DNA of 64,000 nucleotides from Aphelocoma coerulescens (Eukaryota; Chordata; Aves; Passeriformes; Corvidae), in assembly GCF_041296385.1 (NCBI RefSeq), contig NW_027183981.1, forward strand, positions 1,073,501-1,137,500, in the 5' to 3' direction. Of the stretch, positions 33,662 through 46,400 are shown piece after piece. Positions within the stretch are counted from its first letter, which is position 1. The number at the start of each line of letters is the position of its first letter. Both the position numbers and the translations under genes were made by a program. The notes under the pieces were generated by a model. That model made no database searches and was not told the DNA's origin. It worked only from the letters and a program-made list of their open reading frames with translations.

Positions 33662-36600
33662 AACCCTCCTCTTTTATTTTCTAAATAATTGTCTTTACAA
33701 ACTTTAGCTATCATTGACTTAATTTTCTGTTCCTGGGTGTTTTTTGGTTTTGCAATTATTTGCAGTGACATAATTTTCTGTCCTTTTGTAGCCACCTCTG
33801 GATCTGTAGGCATGGCTACTACCTGCATGCCCTTAATCACATGTTGAATAAGTTGCACTAAGCAAGGGCAAAAAGATTAGAGTTGCTACAGCACATAAGA
33901 GAAAAGAAGCATTTGTTTAACCCATAGTCCACCAGGTAACCACAAGAACATGTCCCATTCCCCTCCTTTCCATGTTTGGACCGGTACATGTGTTAACTTT
34001 CTTATTCCTTTTGTTATTTGTTTCACCACTTTTCTATTGTCATCTATTTGCAAACAGCACTTTGAGTCATTTATTTTTCCACACGCTTGCCCTGCTTCTG
34101 CTAATAGATAAACTCAAAGAAAAAGTCCAGTTACAAACACTTTTTCCCATGTATACGCCTCCTGTTCTATTTAGACAATAAATTCCTCTTTCAGAAGAAT
34201 GAAGTTGCCATGGACTCCCTTCTTCACCCCCAAATCCTGTTCCATTATGGATCTCACTCAGGGAGCTGACCCACCATTTAGGTTCAACTGGGCTGGCTGC
34301 CCATGGCCTGTCTTCAGATCCTCCTGGCCCTCCACAGAGCCAGCAATTGCTAAGGTTAAATGTTTTTGCTACTTTTTTTCCTAGGATTAAAAAAACGATT
34401 CTCCCACCTCAGGCCTGAACCTAACTGATAATATAAAGGTAAGATTATTAAGGAAAATCTTTTAATGGTGCAATCTAATCTCCTAATCTAATTCTCACGT
34501 TGTGTCCCGCACCACCTGTGGCAACTTAAGGCACAGAAACAGCTTAACATAAAGAAAACAATGGCAGCAAGTATTAGCCCCCCAGTGAGTGGAGATTCTA
34601 GAGGAGGGATGCCTATACAGACTATTTCAGCAGACGGTCTGAAGGTAGGACTGCGGGGCTTCTTCCGATGTCGAAGCACTGGCTACTGCTCCGGCCCACT
34701 CCTGCAGAGTGTCAGTCACGGCCTCCCGGCCTTCTCCTCCAGCTGAGATGTGCAAATCTCCGAGGCTTCAGAGACCTTGACCCAAGTGTTCAGCTGTCTT
34801 GACGGCTGTTTCTGTTGTCAGTGACACTTGGAATGGGCCACGCCATTTCACTGCTACTGGCGCTTCTTTCTACCCCTTAACTAGGACTCAATCTCCTGGT
34901 TGGATGTTACAAGCAGCAAAGTCCAAAGGTGGGGCTTGTGCCAGCTGAGCTTCCTGTTGAAGGGGTTTCACAAGAGACAGGATTCTGGCCACATATTATT
35001 TTAAATACACATCACTTATTGCCACCCCCCTTTCATTTCGGGTGGGAGGCTGTGTAAACCTCGCTTCTGCAGGCTGTGGTCTCCCCCACCCCAAACTCAG
35101 CCAGGGAAGATTCTCTGCTATGTTTGGCTTTCTTGTGGATACATTTCTCTATTTCAGCCTTGTTTTTTTTTTTCCAAGGCCTGAGATGATTAAAGAATGG
35201 GTTTTCCCTTTATCTAATCTTAGTGGTTTAACTTACAGTCCAAAGTGTCAGTCAGGTATCTTCAGGGAGGCTTCTTTGGTTGTAACTTCTTTAAACAGTT
35301 TTTATGATACAAAATTAACACACAGAACATTTTCATACAAAATGTTCTCATGCAAGCATATCCTTACATCAGGGCTATGCTCTGTTTTCTAGGAGACAGA
35401 TTATGGCACTGTTGTAATGTAATCTTGACACAAACCAGAAACTGCAGCTTTGTTATTGGTGGGATTAAAAATGAAATTAATTCCCTTTCAAAATTAGTTT
35501 TATTATCCCAAGTAGCTTTTTTTTTTGAAATTCAGTGAATAAATTGCCTTCATCGCATTCTGCACCCACAATTGAGAATCATGTGTATTCCAGAATGTGT
35601 TGTAGTCACTACATTGATTGGCATCAACAGGAGTGAGGCAAAGATAAAATACCCTCTTAAGACATATGGCATGAGATTGAACAGCACTTTAGTTTGAGAG
35701 CTGGTAGAAGGGTTTTCTGTATTTTATTCATGTCCTATTTGCCGTCTATGGCTCCCCCTCTTGGTTTAGGAAGGGGGATTCAATCATTTCTTATGTGGCA
35801 TTTGCTTGTGGTTTTTTAAGGTTCTTTAATTCACTAATTAGTAAGTCCAAAAAATGTAGCCAAATTACAGTAATTTTGAAGTCTTCTGAGGCAGAACTGG
35901 AAGGGTTAGTCCATATTTGCATGATTTCAAATATGTATCAATTCTTATACCAACTCTCAGGATAAAATTGGTTGAGATTAATTATACATCCATAAGACCT
36001 TAACCACACCATTTTTCAGTAAAAAGACAAAACAAGTTAGACAAAAATCAAACTCAAGAATACGTAGAATGCTTTAACTACTATTTGATCTTTCACCAAG
36101 TCACTTGCAATGAAAACACAAACAAATTACAAACATTAACCAACTGACAATGCAAGCAATTATGGTGACACTTTACATTTCATTGGTTTTCATGCAGCTC
36201 CATCCCATGTGTTGGTAGATTCTTAAAAAGTGAAAATTTGGCCCACTAGACCGATTATTAAAAAGAAGTAAAACTTCTTGGGGCTAACACAAAGTGACAG
36301 TGTCCATGTGAATAAATGGTTATCACATTTAGGTGTGAATTTGCTGCTTGCACTTTCTCTGCCCTCAAACTGCTTTCTTTATCTTTGATGCAGGGATGTT
36401 TGACGTTCTTAGAAAAGAGAAAAGAAACAAACTTCCCCGGAAAAAATACATCTGAGTGAAACAAGTTGTTAATCGCATTAATTTATTCAGGTGGAGTTTT
36501 AGTTTTTATTCTATGAAGTGCTTGTTGCACCACTTTTGTTGTTTCCCACAGGTTTTCAGTGGGATTTCCTCCAGTTGATTGTTCAGTGGAGGGAGTGAGA

Positions 36601-38580
36601 CTGCTTTAAAAACAGTTTTGCAAGAGTTGCAGTCTGTGAATTGGGCATTTGAGTTGCTTTTTTTTCCCAGGGTTTTAGCAGGCTCCTGCTTTTTGCCTTG
36701 GAGCAGTTCACCTTATCAGTTTCCTCCTTTTGTTCCAGCGATTTTCCTTCGGACATGATCAAATTCAGTGGCAAACCACTGCCTAAAGCCCTTTTTAATA
36801 ACCAATCACCTTTTTAGTAACTGATTGCTCCCTATCCCAATTTTTTGCATCAAGTCCACCCCAGGGATAGGGAGGAACTAATAAATTTACCAAGGAAGGA
36901 TAATAAAATATTTTCCCCTTAAGTTTTCCTACAGCCCCCCACAGAGGGAGCTGCATGACAAATACCCAGGCCTGCAGAGGGACCACACCATCCCCGCAAG
37001 GCAGCAGCTGTAGAATTGGCCTCCGGATTAGAACCTGCCAATACTAATTCTCCACAGAATTAGTGGGTGGGGGGGTTACCCAGAAGACAGGAGTTGCAGA
37101 ATCGGCTTCAGGACTGACACCTGCCAATTCTGGCTTTTTTACAACAAAACACACAGAAAGCACAGGGGTGTGGGTCCCCTCCAAACAGGAGCTTTGGGCT
37201 CCACACAAAACCCCACACAGACAAAGAAATTAAATCCCTAAATCCATTTACCACAATTTCCACAATTCCCTCAGAGAAAGATGTATTCAAACTTCTAAGC
37301 CTACAGAAGAAACCACAATTTCCACAACCCCTTGAATAATCAAAGATCTTTTTGACAATTTTCCCCCTTTAGGGATGAAATTCAAAGTGGATTGAGAGGC
37401 CCCTGTGTCTACCAGGAAACCTCCTCTCAATCCGGACCCACCTTAAAAGTTAGCAAGGGCTCCCGTGTGGTGGGTCCCTGGTATAATGGGATCCCCTTAC
37501 ACCCCTAGAAATTTGTCTCCATTATCTTCTGGACTTCCTCCTCCTGAGGATCCAGCTGTTTCTGCGGACACCGTCCCTTCTGTTCGGCAAATAGTCCTGC
37601 TTCCAATGTCCCTCTGCCCTACAGATAGCACACTGATTCCTTCCCAATAGCTGTTTGAGTCCTCTCTCCCCTGCTGAGGAGGGAAAGCCTCTGCCACTTC
37701 CTTGTGGCCAACCCCGTCCCTTCTATCCCCGGGAACCCCTTGGGCCCTGCAGTTTATCCCTCTGGGGCTGTAAAACTCTGCCATCACCTTTACCTTTGCC
37801 TTTTCCTCATCCCTTCTCAAACATACTTGCTGTACCTTTCTAACAGTTCATCCAGAGGCTGTGGATTTACCCACTGCCTGTGGGTACACGTTTTCCCACA
37901 GCTCAAAATAATTCGTTTCTCCAGTGAACCAAACAAAATCCCTTAAAAGAAAATCCTAATCCTTCCACGTACAATCAGCATTTCCCAGATATTCCTTCTT
38001 CGTCCTCCTTGTGCTCACTCTCTTTATCACACACTGGATACCAGAGTCAGTCCCTGTCCTTCTCCAGTGTCCAAACAGCTCTCCCCAGCCAGTGCTCCCG
38101 CTGGGCACAGCTGGCAGCACCACAGGTGGCCAGGCCGTCCCACAGCCTCATGGGGGCCGGCGGCCACTGCCACCCCTGCCCAGGGATGGTGGGGTCAGGC
38201 ACTGCCTGGCGCTGAGCCCCGGCTGCCCCACAGGCCCCCAGCCCGGGCTCCCGGTCCCGCAGCTCCACGCCCAGTCCTGTTGCTCCTTGCCCCAACCATA
38301 TTCTCTACACTCCCCTTAAACTATTTTTTTTTCTCTCAACATATTAACACTATTTGTCCATCTCCTATTGTCAAGACCCCTTCTTGACTCCCCTTTTTGT
38401 CCTCCCTGGGCATGGATTGTCTAGACCCTTTCTTGACTTTCCCTTATTACCCCTTTGGGCATCCATGTCTTTAATTACTTCTGGGAGAATGTATAAACCA
38501 ACTCCACGTTCTTCCAAGGGATTCTTCGGAGATATTTTGGCATCGTCATCCCTTTTGCTGGGGCCCCTTCCCAGCTTTAC

Positions 38581-38652
38581 CTGTGCTACCCTCCATGGGT
38601 GCCCTCTCAGGTTTATCTGTGCTACCCTCCATGGGTGCCCTCCCAGGCTTGC
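38581..38652 (-). repeat. 36-bp tandem duplication in gag
   Basis: The 36-base unit beginning CTGTGCTACCCTCCATGGGT occurs at 38581 and 38617, so the early gag frame carries 12 codons twice and meets a stop soon after. Confidence 0.8.
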
Positions 38653-38873
38653 TCCCTGAAGATCCCATTGTACTCACTGGTGAGATTTTCAGTGGTCCTT
38701 CCCTGTGGACTCTTCATGGACGCCCCTGGTTGGCCACTCGTCTGTCTCCTGGACAGTCTCGGGAACCCAATCGATCGCCCGGTGCTGGCTGCCACCAAGG
38801 GGAGCCAATCGCCCAAATTGGGTGAGGCGCCTTCAGCTCCGCTCACTGCCCACTGGCCCTGGATGGTGGAAAT

Positions 38874-38893
38874 ATCCCGGACAAGAACCCTCA
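38874..38893 (-). promoter_or_regulatory. Primer-binding site, proline-tRNA type
   Basis: Three bases inside the 5' LTR the minus strand reads TGAGGGTTCTTGTCCGGGAT. Its right half, GTCCGGGAT, and the start TG(A/G)GGG(T/C)TC fit the proline-tRNA complement used by gammaretroviruses, with a 2-base insertion and two changes. Confidence 0.65.
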
Positions 38894-38896
38894 TTT

Positions 38897-39608
38897 TGTC
38901 AGAAAAATTAATCCACAAACACCAGAGGTTTATGTCCAAAAAGGAGACAGAGGAGTCCCATTACTTTATTTGAATGAAGGGAGAGGTCATGGGCATTTCC
39001 CATGGGTCTCTCAGATTGTTAGAGGACGCAGCCTCCTTTTTATTCTAATTTCCCATTTTCCCACATTTCCCTCTCTCTTTCCCCATTGGCTGAGGTGCTT
39101 GAGAGGTACAGACTCCCCAGATTGCCTAATACAGACCCCCTTCTAATGTATACCCCCCTTTTTCTTTTCCTTTTGAATTTATGATCCTTCCCATTGCTTC
39201 TTTTGCCTCTCAGTCTCTACCTATCAGCAGACCCACAGTTTGTCTGTAAAGACAAATCTATTATTACTGCATCCCGCAGCTCTAGGGAGAAGATCCAGCA
39301 GGCAGGAATTGTGCAGCAAGATTGATTTATTTAATTATTTTACAAACTCTTCTATAGACTTTTTTCTTCATAGTCTAATTGGACAAAGGATCAGTCACCC
39401 CTTGGGGGTGATTGGCTAAAATCCTAAAACATCCATTGTCAAAATATTTTTCTATTATACCATAAACATAGTTCTACAAGGTCGCATCATTTATAGAACT
39501 TCTGCTAATCTCTTCGTGAGAGAGAAAAGTATCCCACAGGCTTAGAAAGAAGCAAGAAAATTCTTGCCAGCAGCAATATTGTATCCACAACCTATCTCAT
39601 TCCTTTCA
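38897..39608 (-). repeat. 5' LTR of the provirus, interrupted
   Basis: Matches the 3' LTR but contains the 330-bp insert 39262-39591. Removing the insert and one copy of CTAT leaves 378 bp, exactly the length of the 3' LTR. Poly(A) signal at 38965-38970. Confidence 0.85.
39262..39591 (-). mobile_element. Short LTR, copy 3, nested in the proviral LTR
   Basis: 330 bp, related to 19600-19971 and 32311-32687 but shorter on the left and more diverged on the right. It sits in the 5' proviral LTR with CTAT on each side (39258-39261 and 39592-39595). The 3' LTR at 33640-33660 shows the uninterrupted target. Confidence 0.8.
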
Positions 39609-39612
39609 ATCC

Positions 39613-40335
39613 TTAAAGCTGATGCTGTCTGGACCCACAAATTTGAGCTCATGTTACAAGCCAGGCCCCTGCCCAGCTGCCCAGCAGGGCTGTGGGGACA
39701 TGGGGGTGGCAGAGCAAGTGCCAGGGCCAGCAGGGAGCTGGGATGGGGGCAGAGCCAGGGGAAGGGCTCTCCCACAGCCCCTGGAATGTTGGGGTTTGCA
39801 CCCTGGCAACTGTCAACAGCCCCTGGAATGTTTGAGATGTGGACTCTGCAGCTGCCAACAGCTCATGGGCCTTGGGGTTTGGACCTCTCAAAGGCCAATG
39901 GCACTTTGATATTGTGCTATTGACCCTGCAAAGGCCAAAGACCCTTGGACATCGGGGTTTGGCCCCTGCAAAGCCAATGGCCTTTGGATATTGACGTTTA
40001 ACCTTGCTACTGGCAACATCCCCTGGCTATTGGCATTTGCACACTGCTCATGCCAAGGGGCAGATGGAGACCCAGCGGGTGAGGAAGCTGCTGCTCTCCC
40101 TGTGCCAAGCCCAGTGCGGGGCTGGCTGGGCCTGGGCTGTCCTACAGGGAAAGGTTCCCTTTGGGAATAACAAGGGATTAACAGTTGGCTGCTCCAGAGT
40201 TGGCGGCAGCTTTGGTGCTGGCTCTGGGGACAAGCCTGGGAGGGAGCAGGGGGCTCCTGGCTTGGAAGCATTTAAGGGTGACTCCCTCAGGGCCAGCCAT
40301 GCAGTCTGAGTGTGCTCTTACCTGTGCTCCTCCAG
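39613..40335. other. Upstream region of the CEP250-like segment
   Basis: Imperfect repeats of about 60 bp with the phrase 'ccaatggc(c/a)tttggatattg' (39800-40030) precede the first exon candidate. A possible short exon ends at a CAGCG|GTGAGG donor near 40080. Nothing firm. Confidence 0.35.
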
Positions 40336-40429
40336 GAAGCTCGAGGGCTCGGAATGAGCCAGCGGTTCACTTCCCAAATACTTTCTCACCAGCGACTCTC
40401 CCCAGGAGCCCCTGAGGTGAGTATAACTG

Positions 40430-40526
40430 TGCTGAGCTGGCTCGGGACCATTTTGCAACGGGATTTAGGGAAGGCAAGTGCAGGAAGCCTGGAAGGGAGA
40501 AGCTGCTCTGCCATGGGTCTCCTGTC
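40430..40526 (+). repeat. Intronic direct repeat, copy 1
   Basis: About 95 bases ('ggctcgggaccattttgcaacggga' through 'gccatgggtctcctgtct') recur at 43368-43462 with very few changes, both times in introns of the CEP250-like segment. Confidence 0.85.
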
Positions 40527-43367
40527 TGCTGTGAAGGGGGCTCGTGTCTCTGTGCCTCGTTTCTGTAGCCCTGTTTTCCCCCAAAGGAGACTTCTCTCCT
40601 CCGTTGGCTCCACAAGGTCTGTGACAGGGACTCTGTAGAACGGTAGCAGGAACCTGACCTCAGAGGGCCCTATTTAATTTCAGTGTAATCCCAGGAATAA
40701 ATGCACTAAGCACAAACCGTGCTCAATGTAGAAGTGGATTTTGTACACTTAGCTGGATTTTGGAACTGGTTCTCCATGAATGGACACCCATTCTTGTTGG
40801 GATCAGAAGAGACACCTCAGGGGTCCATTCACTCAGCCAGCTGAGGCCCGCCCTTTCTTGCCTTGGCATTTGTGGTCCTGCACTGCCCTGCTGGTCTCCC
40901 CAGCTCTGTCTTCTACTGCTTTTGTCTCCTTGATGCCCACCCCGTCAGCAAAGCTTTGGCCTTCAGGGGAGCTGTCTCTCTGCTTGCTGCTTCTCCCAGC
41001 TCCCTGGAGCCATCTTCCCTGCTCCTTATTGGTCATTTGTGCTCTTTCCCTGCCTGCTCCTGCAGGCCCTGAGAGAAGAGTTTTCTGCCAGGCAGGGCTC
41101 AAACAATTTCCTGCTAGTGGGCATCAAAGAGGAAATGCATCTCCTCCTTGAGCAGAGGGAGGCTCTACAAAAGCAGGTGAGTGAAACAGCAGTGGCACCG
41201 CAGTCATCCAGCGGGTGCTCTGTGCCCTTCTTGCCTTTCCATGGCAGAGCAGCAGCTGAGGGAGTGATCCCTGGGGCTGCCTCGTGCTGTGGGCTCCATG
41301 GCAGCTGCTCTGAAGGACCATCAGTGCTCTGCTGAATCTCAGCTGCTGCCCTGGGCAGCTAGGCTAGCCCTCTGGGCTCTTGACCAGCAACCACCAGCAT
41401 GGATTCCTGCTGGCCTCTTCCTGCTAGCCTTGGTGTGGGAAGTGCTTTTCCAGATGCCCTTGGTGACCCAATGAGAGTTCAAAACAAGTTGTCCATATCC
41501 ATTGTGAATCTGGCCCTTTCAGGACAGGCAGAAATGGAAAGCTGTCCTTTGCCTTTCCTCACAGTGTCTGCTGTGGCCGACAGGGAAAGGCTGTAGCCTC
41601 TGACCACTTTGTTCTGTTGGACTTGAGGTGGGAGAGTTGACATCTCGGCTGGCAGCCCCCAGAGAGTCCCAGGAACTGATTGTCCACAAAGCTCAGCAAG
41701 ACAGGAGTGAGGCCCTGGAGAGGGAAAAAGCCAGGTAAATGAAAGCCTGTGGGACTCTGCATTGTGATGAATGGATTCCCTCTTCCTAATCTTTGCATCT
41801 GCCAGCATTTCCTAAGTGGCAGAGCTCTGAACCATCCATGCAGATGTGTTTCATTCTCTGGATGTTGTGCTTCATTTCTTTTGAGCCTTCAGTTGCAGTT
41901 TTCCTAAAGACAAAGGCTTTTGGAGTAGCTCTTTCCCTCTCAGGGGGTGTTCTGTTTTTCGGTCGGTGTCTTAACCCTGCCCAAGCTGCAGTGCAAGGAG
42001 CTGGGTACATCCGTCAGCTCCACCTTGGCTCCGGGAATCTGAACCCTTTGGGAGCTGGATCAGCCTGGTATCCTGATTCCTTTGCTTGGCAGAAAAATGT
42101 TAAACCCACGATTTCTGATCTAAGCCAGATTCCCCTCTGAGGAACCCAGGGACACAAATGTCTCTCATGGCCATCTGTTGCCTTGTTCTGCAGGCCAACT
42201 CTAACTCTGGAAGAGAAGGAACTGAGCCTCAGAAGCCTGGAAGAAAACAACCTGGCCCAGATCAAACAGGTGTCTCAGCTTTATTCGGCTCTTCACCGGG
42301 GTGAGCAGCTCCTCTCAGACCGCATAGGAGAACTGCAGGAGCTCAGCACCCAGGTAACCTGTGCACTGATATCCCCTTCTCCAGGGACACACACCACCAC
42401 CTTCAGCTTGGAGGCCCCAACTGCTTCCCTCTCCCAGCAGCTTCCACTGCTGCCGTGTTTTGCCTGGGGCTGCTGCTGCACCCCGAGGCCAAGGCTGGCT
42501 CTGGTGTCTCCTGCCGAGAGAGACACAGGTGTTCCCCTGCTCTCTTCTGGGTCCCAGCAGGAAATCTCGGACCAGAAGCAGGAGCTTTGGAGACTCCTTT
42601 GGAGCTTCTCCATCCCTCTGTTAGCAGTGTTGCCCCAGGCAGAGTTTGCGCCTGAGCCAGGCACTGAGCAATGTGGGGACACAGGCGTGAGTATGGCCGG
42701 CTGGGGAAGGCACTTCCAGCACAACCAGCTCATCCAGAGTTTAGAGCTGCCCCATCAAGGATGCCCATTGCTTCCCTTTCTTTGTTTTGACTTTGTCTCC
42801 ATTGGAATCCTTGGCTTTGCCCCTTCTGTGTCTGGTGTGTTTTTTGCTTGAAGTCCTTTCTCCTTCGTTCCTCGCCCTCCTGCCTGCTCTGCTGCCTTAG
42901 GAGCAGCCCTGTCCCTGAGGCTGTGTGCATCCATGTTCCAGATCCGCTCCCTGCAGGAAGCAGTGCTGGAGAAGGATGCTGCCCAGGCAGCTCGAGAGGA
43001 GCAGCTGTTGCGGGAGCTGGAGGAGTCCCGAGCAGGCAAACGGCGCTTGAGGGACTCGGTGCAGGTGTTGGAGGCTGAGGTCTCTGAGCTGCGTTTGAGG
43101 CTCCGTAGCTCAGAGAACAGAGCAGAGGCCTTGGCCGCACAGTGTCAACAGGCCAGCAGTGCCCACTGGGAAGCTCAATCCCAGCTGGACAAACTGCTCT
43201 TGGTTCTCCACCGCATGATCAGGGACAGCAGTGGCTTGGTCACTTGGAGCTCAGGCAAGTGTGGCAGGCTGGGTTAGCCCGTGTGCAGAGCCCGTGTTGG
43301 GGAGCAGGTGGAGTGAGGAGTGGCTCATGGTTATCCTGGTATGACAGACTCAGCCTTTCAGTTTAGG

Positions 43368-43462
43368 CTGGCTCGCGACCATTTTGCAACGGGATTTAGG
43401 GAAGGCAAGTGCAGGAAGCCTGGAAGGGAGAAGCTGCTCTGCCATGGGTCTCCTGTCTTGGC
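43368..43462 (+). repeat. Intronic direct repeat, copy 2
   Basis: Second copy of the 40430-40526 sequence. Both copies directly follow a 3' part of an exon-intron border, so a small intragenic duplication is likely. Confidence 0.85.
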
Positions 43463-46400
43463 AAATCTTGGCGGCTTGACATCCCTGCAGAGTCACAAGT
43501 CCGTGTTTGTACGGGGAGAAATGATCAGTGTCAGAAGGGAAGAGGGCCTGAGTCCTGTCAAGCCACAGAGCCCGTGCAGTCGTCCTTGGGGCAGTGCTGA
43601 CATCAGTGGTCATCAAAATAACGTCAGCCTGTGACACACGTCCTACTGCAAGGCGAGCTCTGGGACGATGACCAAGGCACTGCCACCTTGCAGCTAGAAA
43701 AAGGCCTTGTTTGTTGGGGACTGTGGGATTAAATCTTGAAGCAGAAGGTCTTCTCTTTTCAGAAAAGGGTCATGTTGTGAGCCTAACTGCTTCTCAGGCC
43801 AGGGATGTCCCCACAGAGCTCATGGTGGACAGAGTGGCAGCAGCCCTGCTAGACCTGTGGCAGCACCTGGAGCATTCCCAGGAAGATCTGGTAATGTGTG
43901 CCCAGTGCACCCAGAAATCCTGTCCCGCTGCCGGACTGCTGGACAAGCAGAGTGCCAAGGCCAGGATGGGTGGCAGTCCTTGTAGGGGCGTTGGCTCACT
44001 GCCATGGGGAGGAAGGAGGATCACGATCACATCTACCAGTTCTGTCCAGCTGCCCTCTCCCACCTGGGCTATTTCTGCCTTAGTGTTTGTAGCCCTTTGT
44101 CTCCTGCCAGCAGTGGCCCTGTGAGGTGATTCTGCTCCTCTTACCTCTTCCAGAATGATGTGAGGAAGAAGATTCAGGCCTTGAAGCTGCAGCTGAGCAC
44201 GACGCAGGCTCAGAGGGACCATTTCAGTGCCTGCAACCAGGAGCTGCAGAAACAGCTGGCTGAAAGCCAGGAAGGTACAGCTTCTCCTCTCCCACCCACT
44301 GCCCCATCCTGTCTCGCCAGCGGGGATCTCTGATGCCACGCAGAGGAAAACTGCAGTGCCCAGAGATAGGAGAGGAGAAAAGGAACCAGCAGGAGACTTG
44401 TCCATAGCAGTGCCAGTGAAGCTTTTTTATGGAGACAGAACCCGTGGCTGGCAGAGCATCTGGCTGTGCTACGAGTGATCACGTGCAGAGGTGGTGCCTT
44501 TCAGGTGCCGTGTCTCTGCCAAGGAACTGTAGCTGGATGCCTCGGCTTGTATCCTCCAAACTCCAGGCCATCCCAGAGCCTCCAGGCTCTTGGCCTCTCT
44601 GTAGCAGGGCTGGACAGGCCTCCGTGCTCCTTTCTCTCTCTTTGACTGCCCGCTCGGCATAAGCCCAAAAACAAACACACTTCCCTATTCCTCTGAATCT
44701 TGCCCTTTTCATTCTTCTTTTTTTCTCTGCCCAGAAGTTTCCCTCATTTCTGTCAGCTTTGGAAGCCCTTGTGGGTTTAGGGCCTGGCAAACACAGCCAG
44801 GCAAAGATGCAGGATGCACATCAGTTTGCCTTTGCTTTGCTTTTCCCCTTCTGCTTCCCTGGTGCAGCGATGTGGAGGGCAGAACACAAGAACTCTCTAG
44901 AAACTGCCCCGAAGGAAGAGGCCACTGCGAGAAAGGCAGAGGCTGTGACTCTTCATGAGGACGTGGCATCTCTGCAGAGGAAATTGGACAACACGGAGAA
45001 GGAAAGAAAGGATGTGCTGGTGAGAATGGCAGATGCCACGAAGGGCCCTTTCTCTGCTTTTTTGGGGACTTCTCTTGCTATATCTAAGGAGCACCTCTTT
45101 CCAGTTCAACTTTCCTAATTGCATCCTTCTGAATGAGGAGGAAAAGGTGTTGTAGTCATGTCAAACCCAGTTAGGCCTGAGGCTGCTGATTTTCCTCCAT
45201 GCTGGAGCTTTCTGCCCTTGAAGCTGGAGTTCTCAGTGTCCACACTTGGAGCTCTATTCCTCCCCAAAGGAACACTTGAGCAGAGCTCCAGAAGGTCAGG
45301 GAAGGGCAGAAAGGAACCTGGGACAGGCTGAGGGAGCTGGGAAAGATGCAGCAACAAGGGGGGGCCAGGAAAGGTCTGCAGCATCCCAAGAGGCAGGGAG
45401 AGAGGGGCAGCCCGTGCCTGCCACTGCGGCAGGAGTTCAGATCTGGTATGAAAAGCAAACAGAGATGGAATCACTGACTCTTGCTCTCCCTGTTTTGCAG
45501 CATGAACGGGACAGTCTGCAGGCAAATAAAGAAAAACTGGAGCATCAGATCAAACTTCTGGAAGAATCAGTCACAGCCTCTGAAACCCGAGCAAATACAG
45601 TGGTAGACAGGAATCGTTCCCTTCAAGAAGAACTCCAGACTATAATGTCCATCTTTCAAGTTAAAAAAGAAAAACTGGAAACACAGGAAAAGGAAATGGA
45701 GATGCTCCAGAAAGAGGCAGCAGAGGCCAAAGCTCTGCAGGAGCACGTCACTCGCATGGCTGCTGACCTGTCAGAGAGAGAGAGAGAAATCAAGTTGTAC
45801 CAAGAGCAGATGAAAATGCTGGAAAAGAAGAATTTAATACACACAGCTTCCTTGCAAAGGAAGGAACAAAACCAAATGAGAAGGGGGGCTGAGAGGGAAG
45901 CCATGAGGGAAGAGCTGGAGCATGTGGCAGCTGCTTTGAAGCAGAGAGAAAATGGAGAACGCGAATGAAGAAAGAAGGCTCAAGCCCTGTGTGCTGCCCT
46001 TGCCAAGAGTGAAGTGTCCAAAGGGACTCTAAGGAAAAAATTAACCATCCTGCAGAGAACGGCTCCCAGCAGGGACACGGACTGGTCTTGTCTACAGGTA
46101 GGCACTGGGACTGATCTCCAGTCCACTCAAATGTCCCTGAAGGATTCCAGTGATGTTTCCCATAAAGAGGTGGGAATATATATCCCTGTCAGTCCATGGC
46201 CTGCTTGGGCAAAGCAGCCAGGGCTGCAGCCAGCAGCCTTGTCTGGCTGACTGACTCCAGCCAGAGACTTCTGGCCTGCGGGAATGTTTCCTGGCACACC
46301 CGGCACGACTGACACAACTCTGGAGCTTGCTGTTCAAACCAGCTCCAGTCCAAAAGCTGGGCTTGGGGAGCTACTTCTCCCCTGCCTAGGCAAGGGTGGG

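Larger units (their letters stand above)
33284..39608 (-). mobile_element. Gammaretrovirus-like provirus, decayed
   Basis: Minus-strand endogenous retrovirus with two LTRs (33284-33661 and 38897-39608), flanked by a 4-bp repeat ATCC at 33280-33283 and 39609-39612. In transcript order I see: the 5' LTR; a primer-binding site at 38874-38893 resembling the proline-tRNA type; a gag start at 38668 with an N-myristoylation-type beginning; a nucleocapsid zinc knuckle at about 37590-37634 whose last Cys is replaced; the C-terminal part of integrase at about 34780-34960 with in-frame stops; an env start at 34679; an env tail frame at 33604-33858; and a purine-rich tract beside the 3' LTR (about 33662-33676). 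Pol and env are much shorter than usual, so both carry large deletions. It is defective for all genes. Confidence 0.85.
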
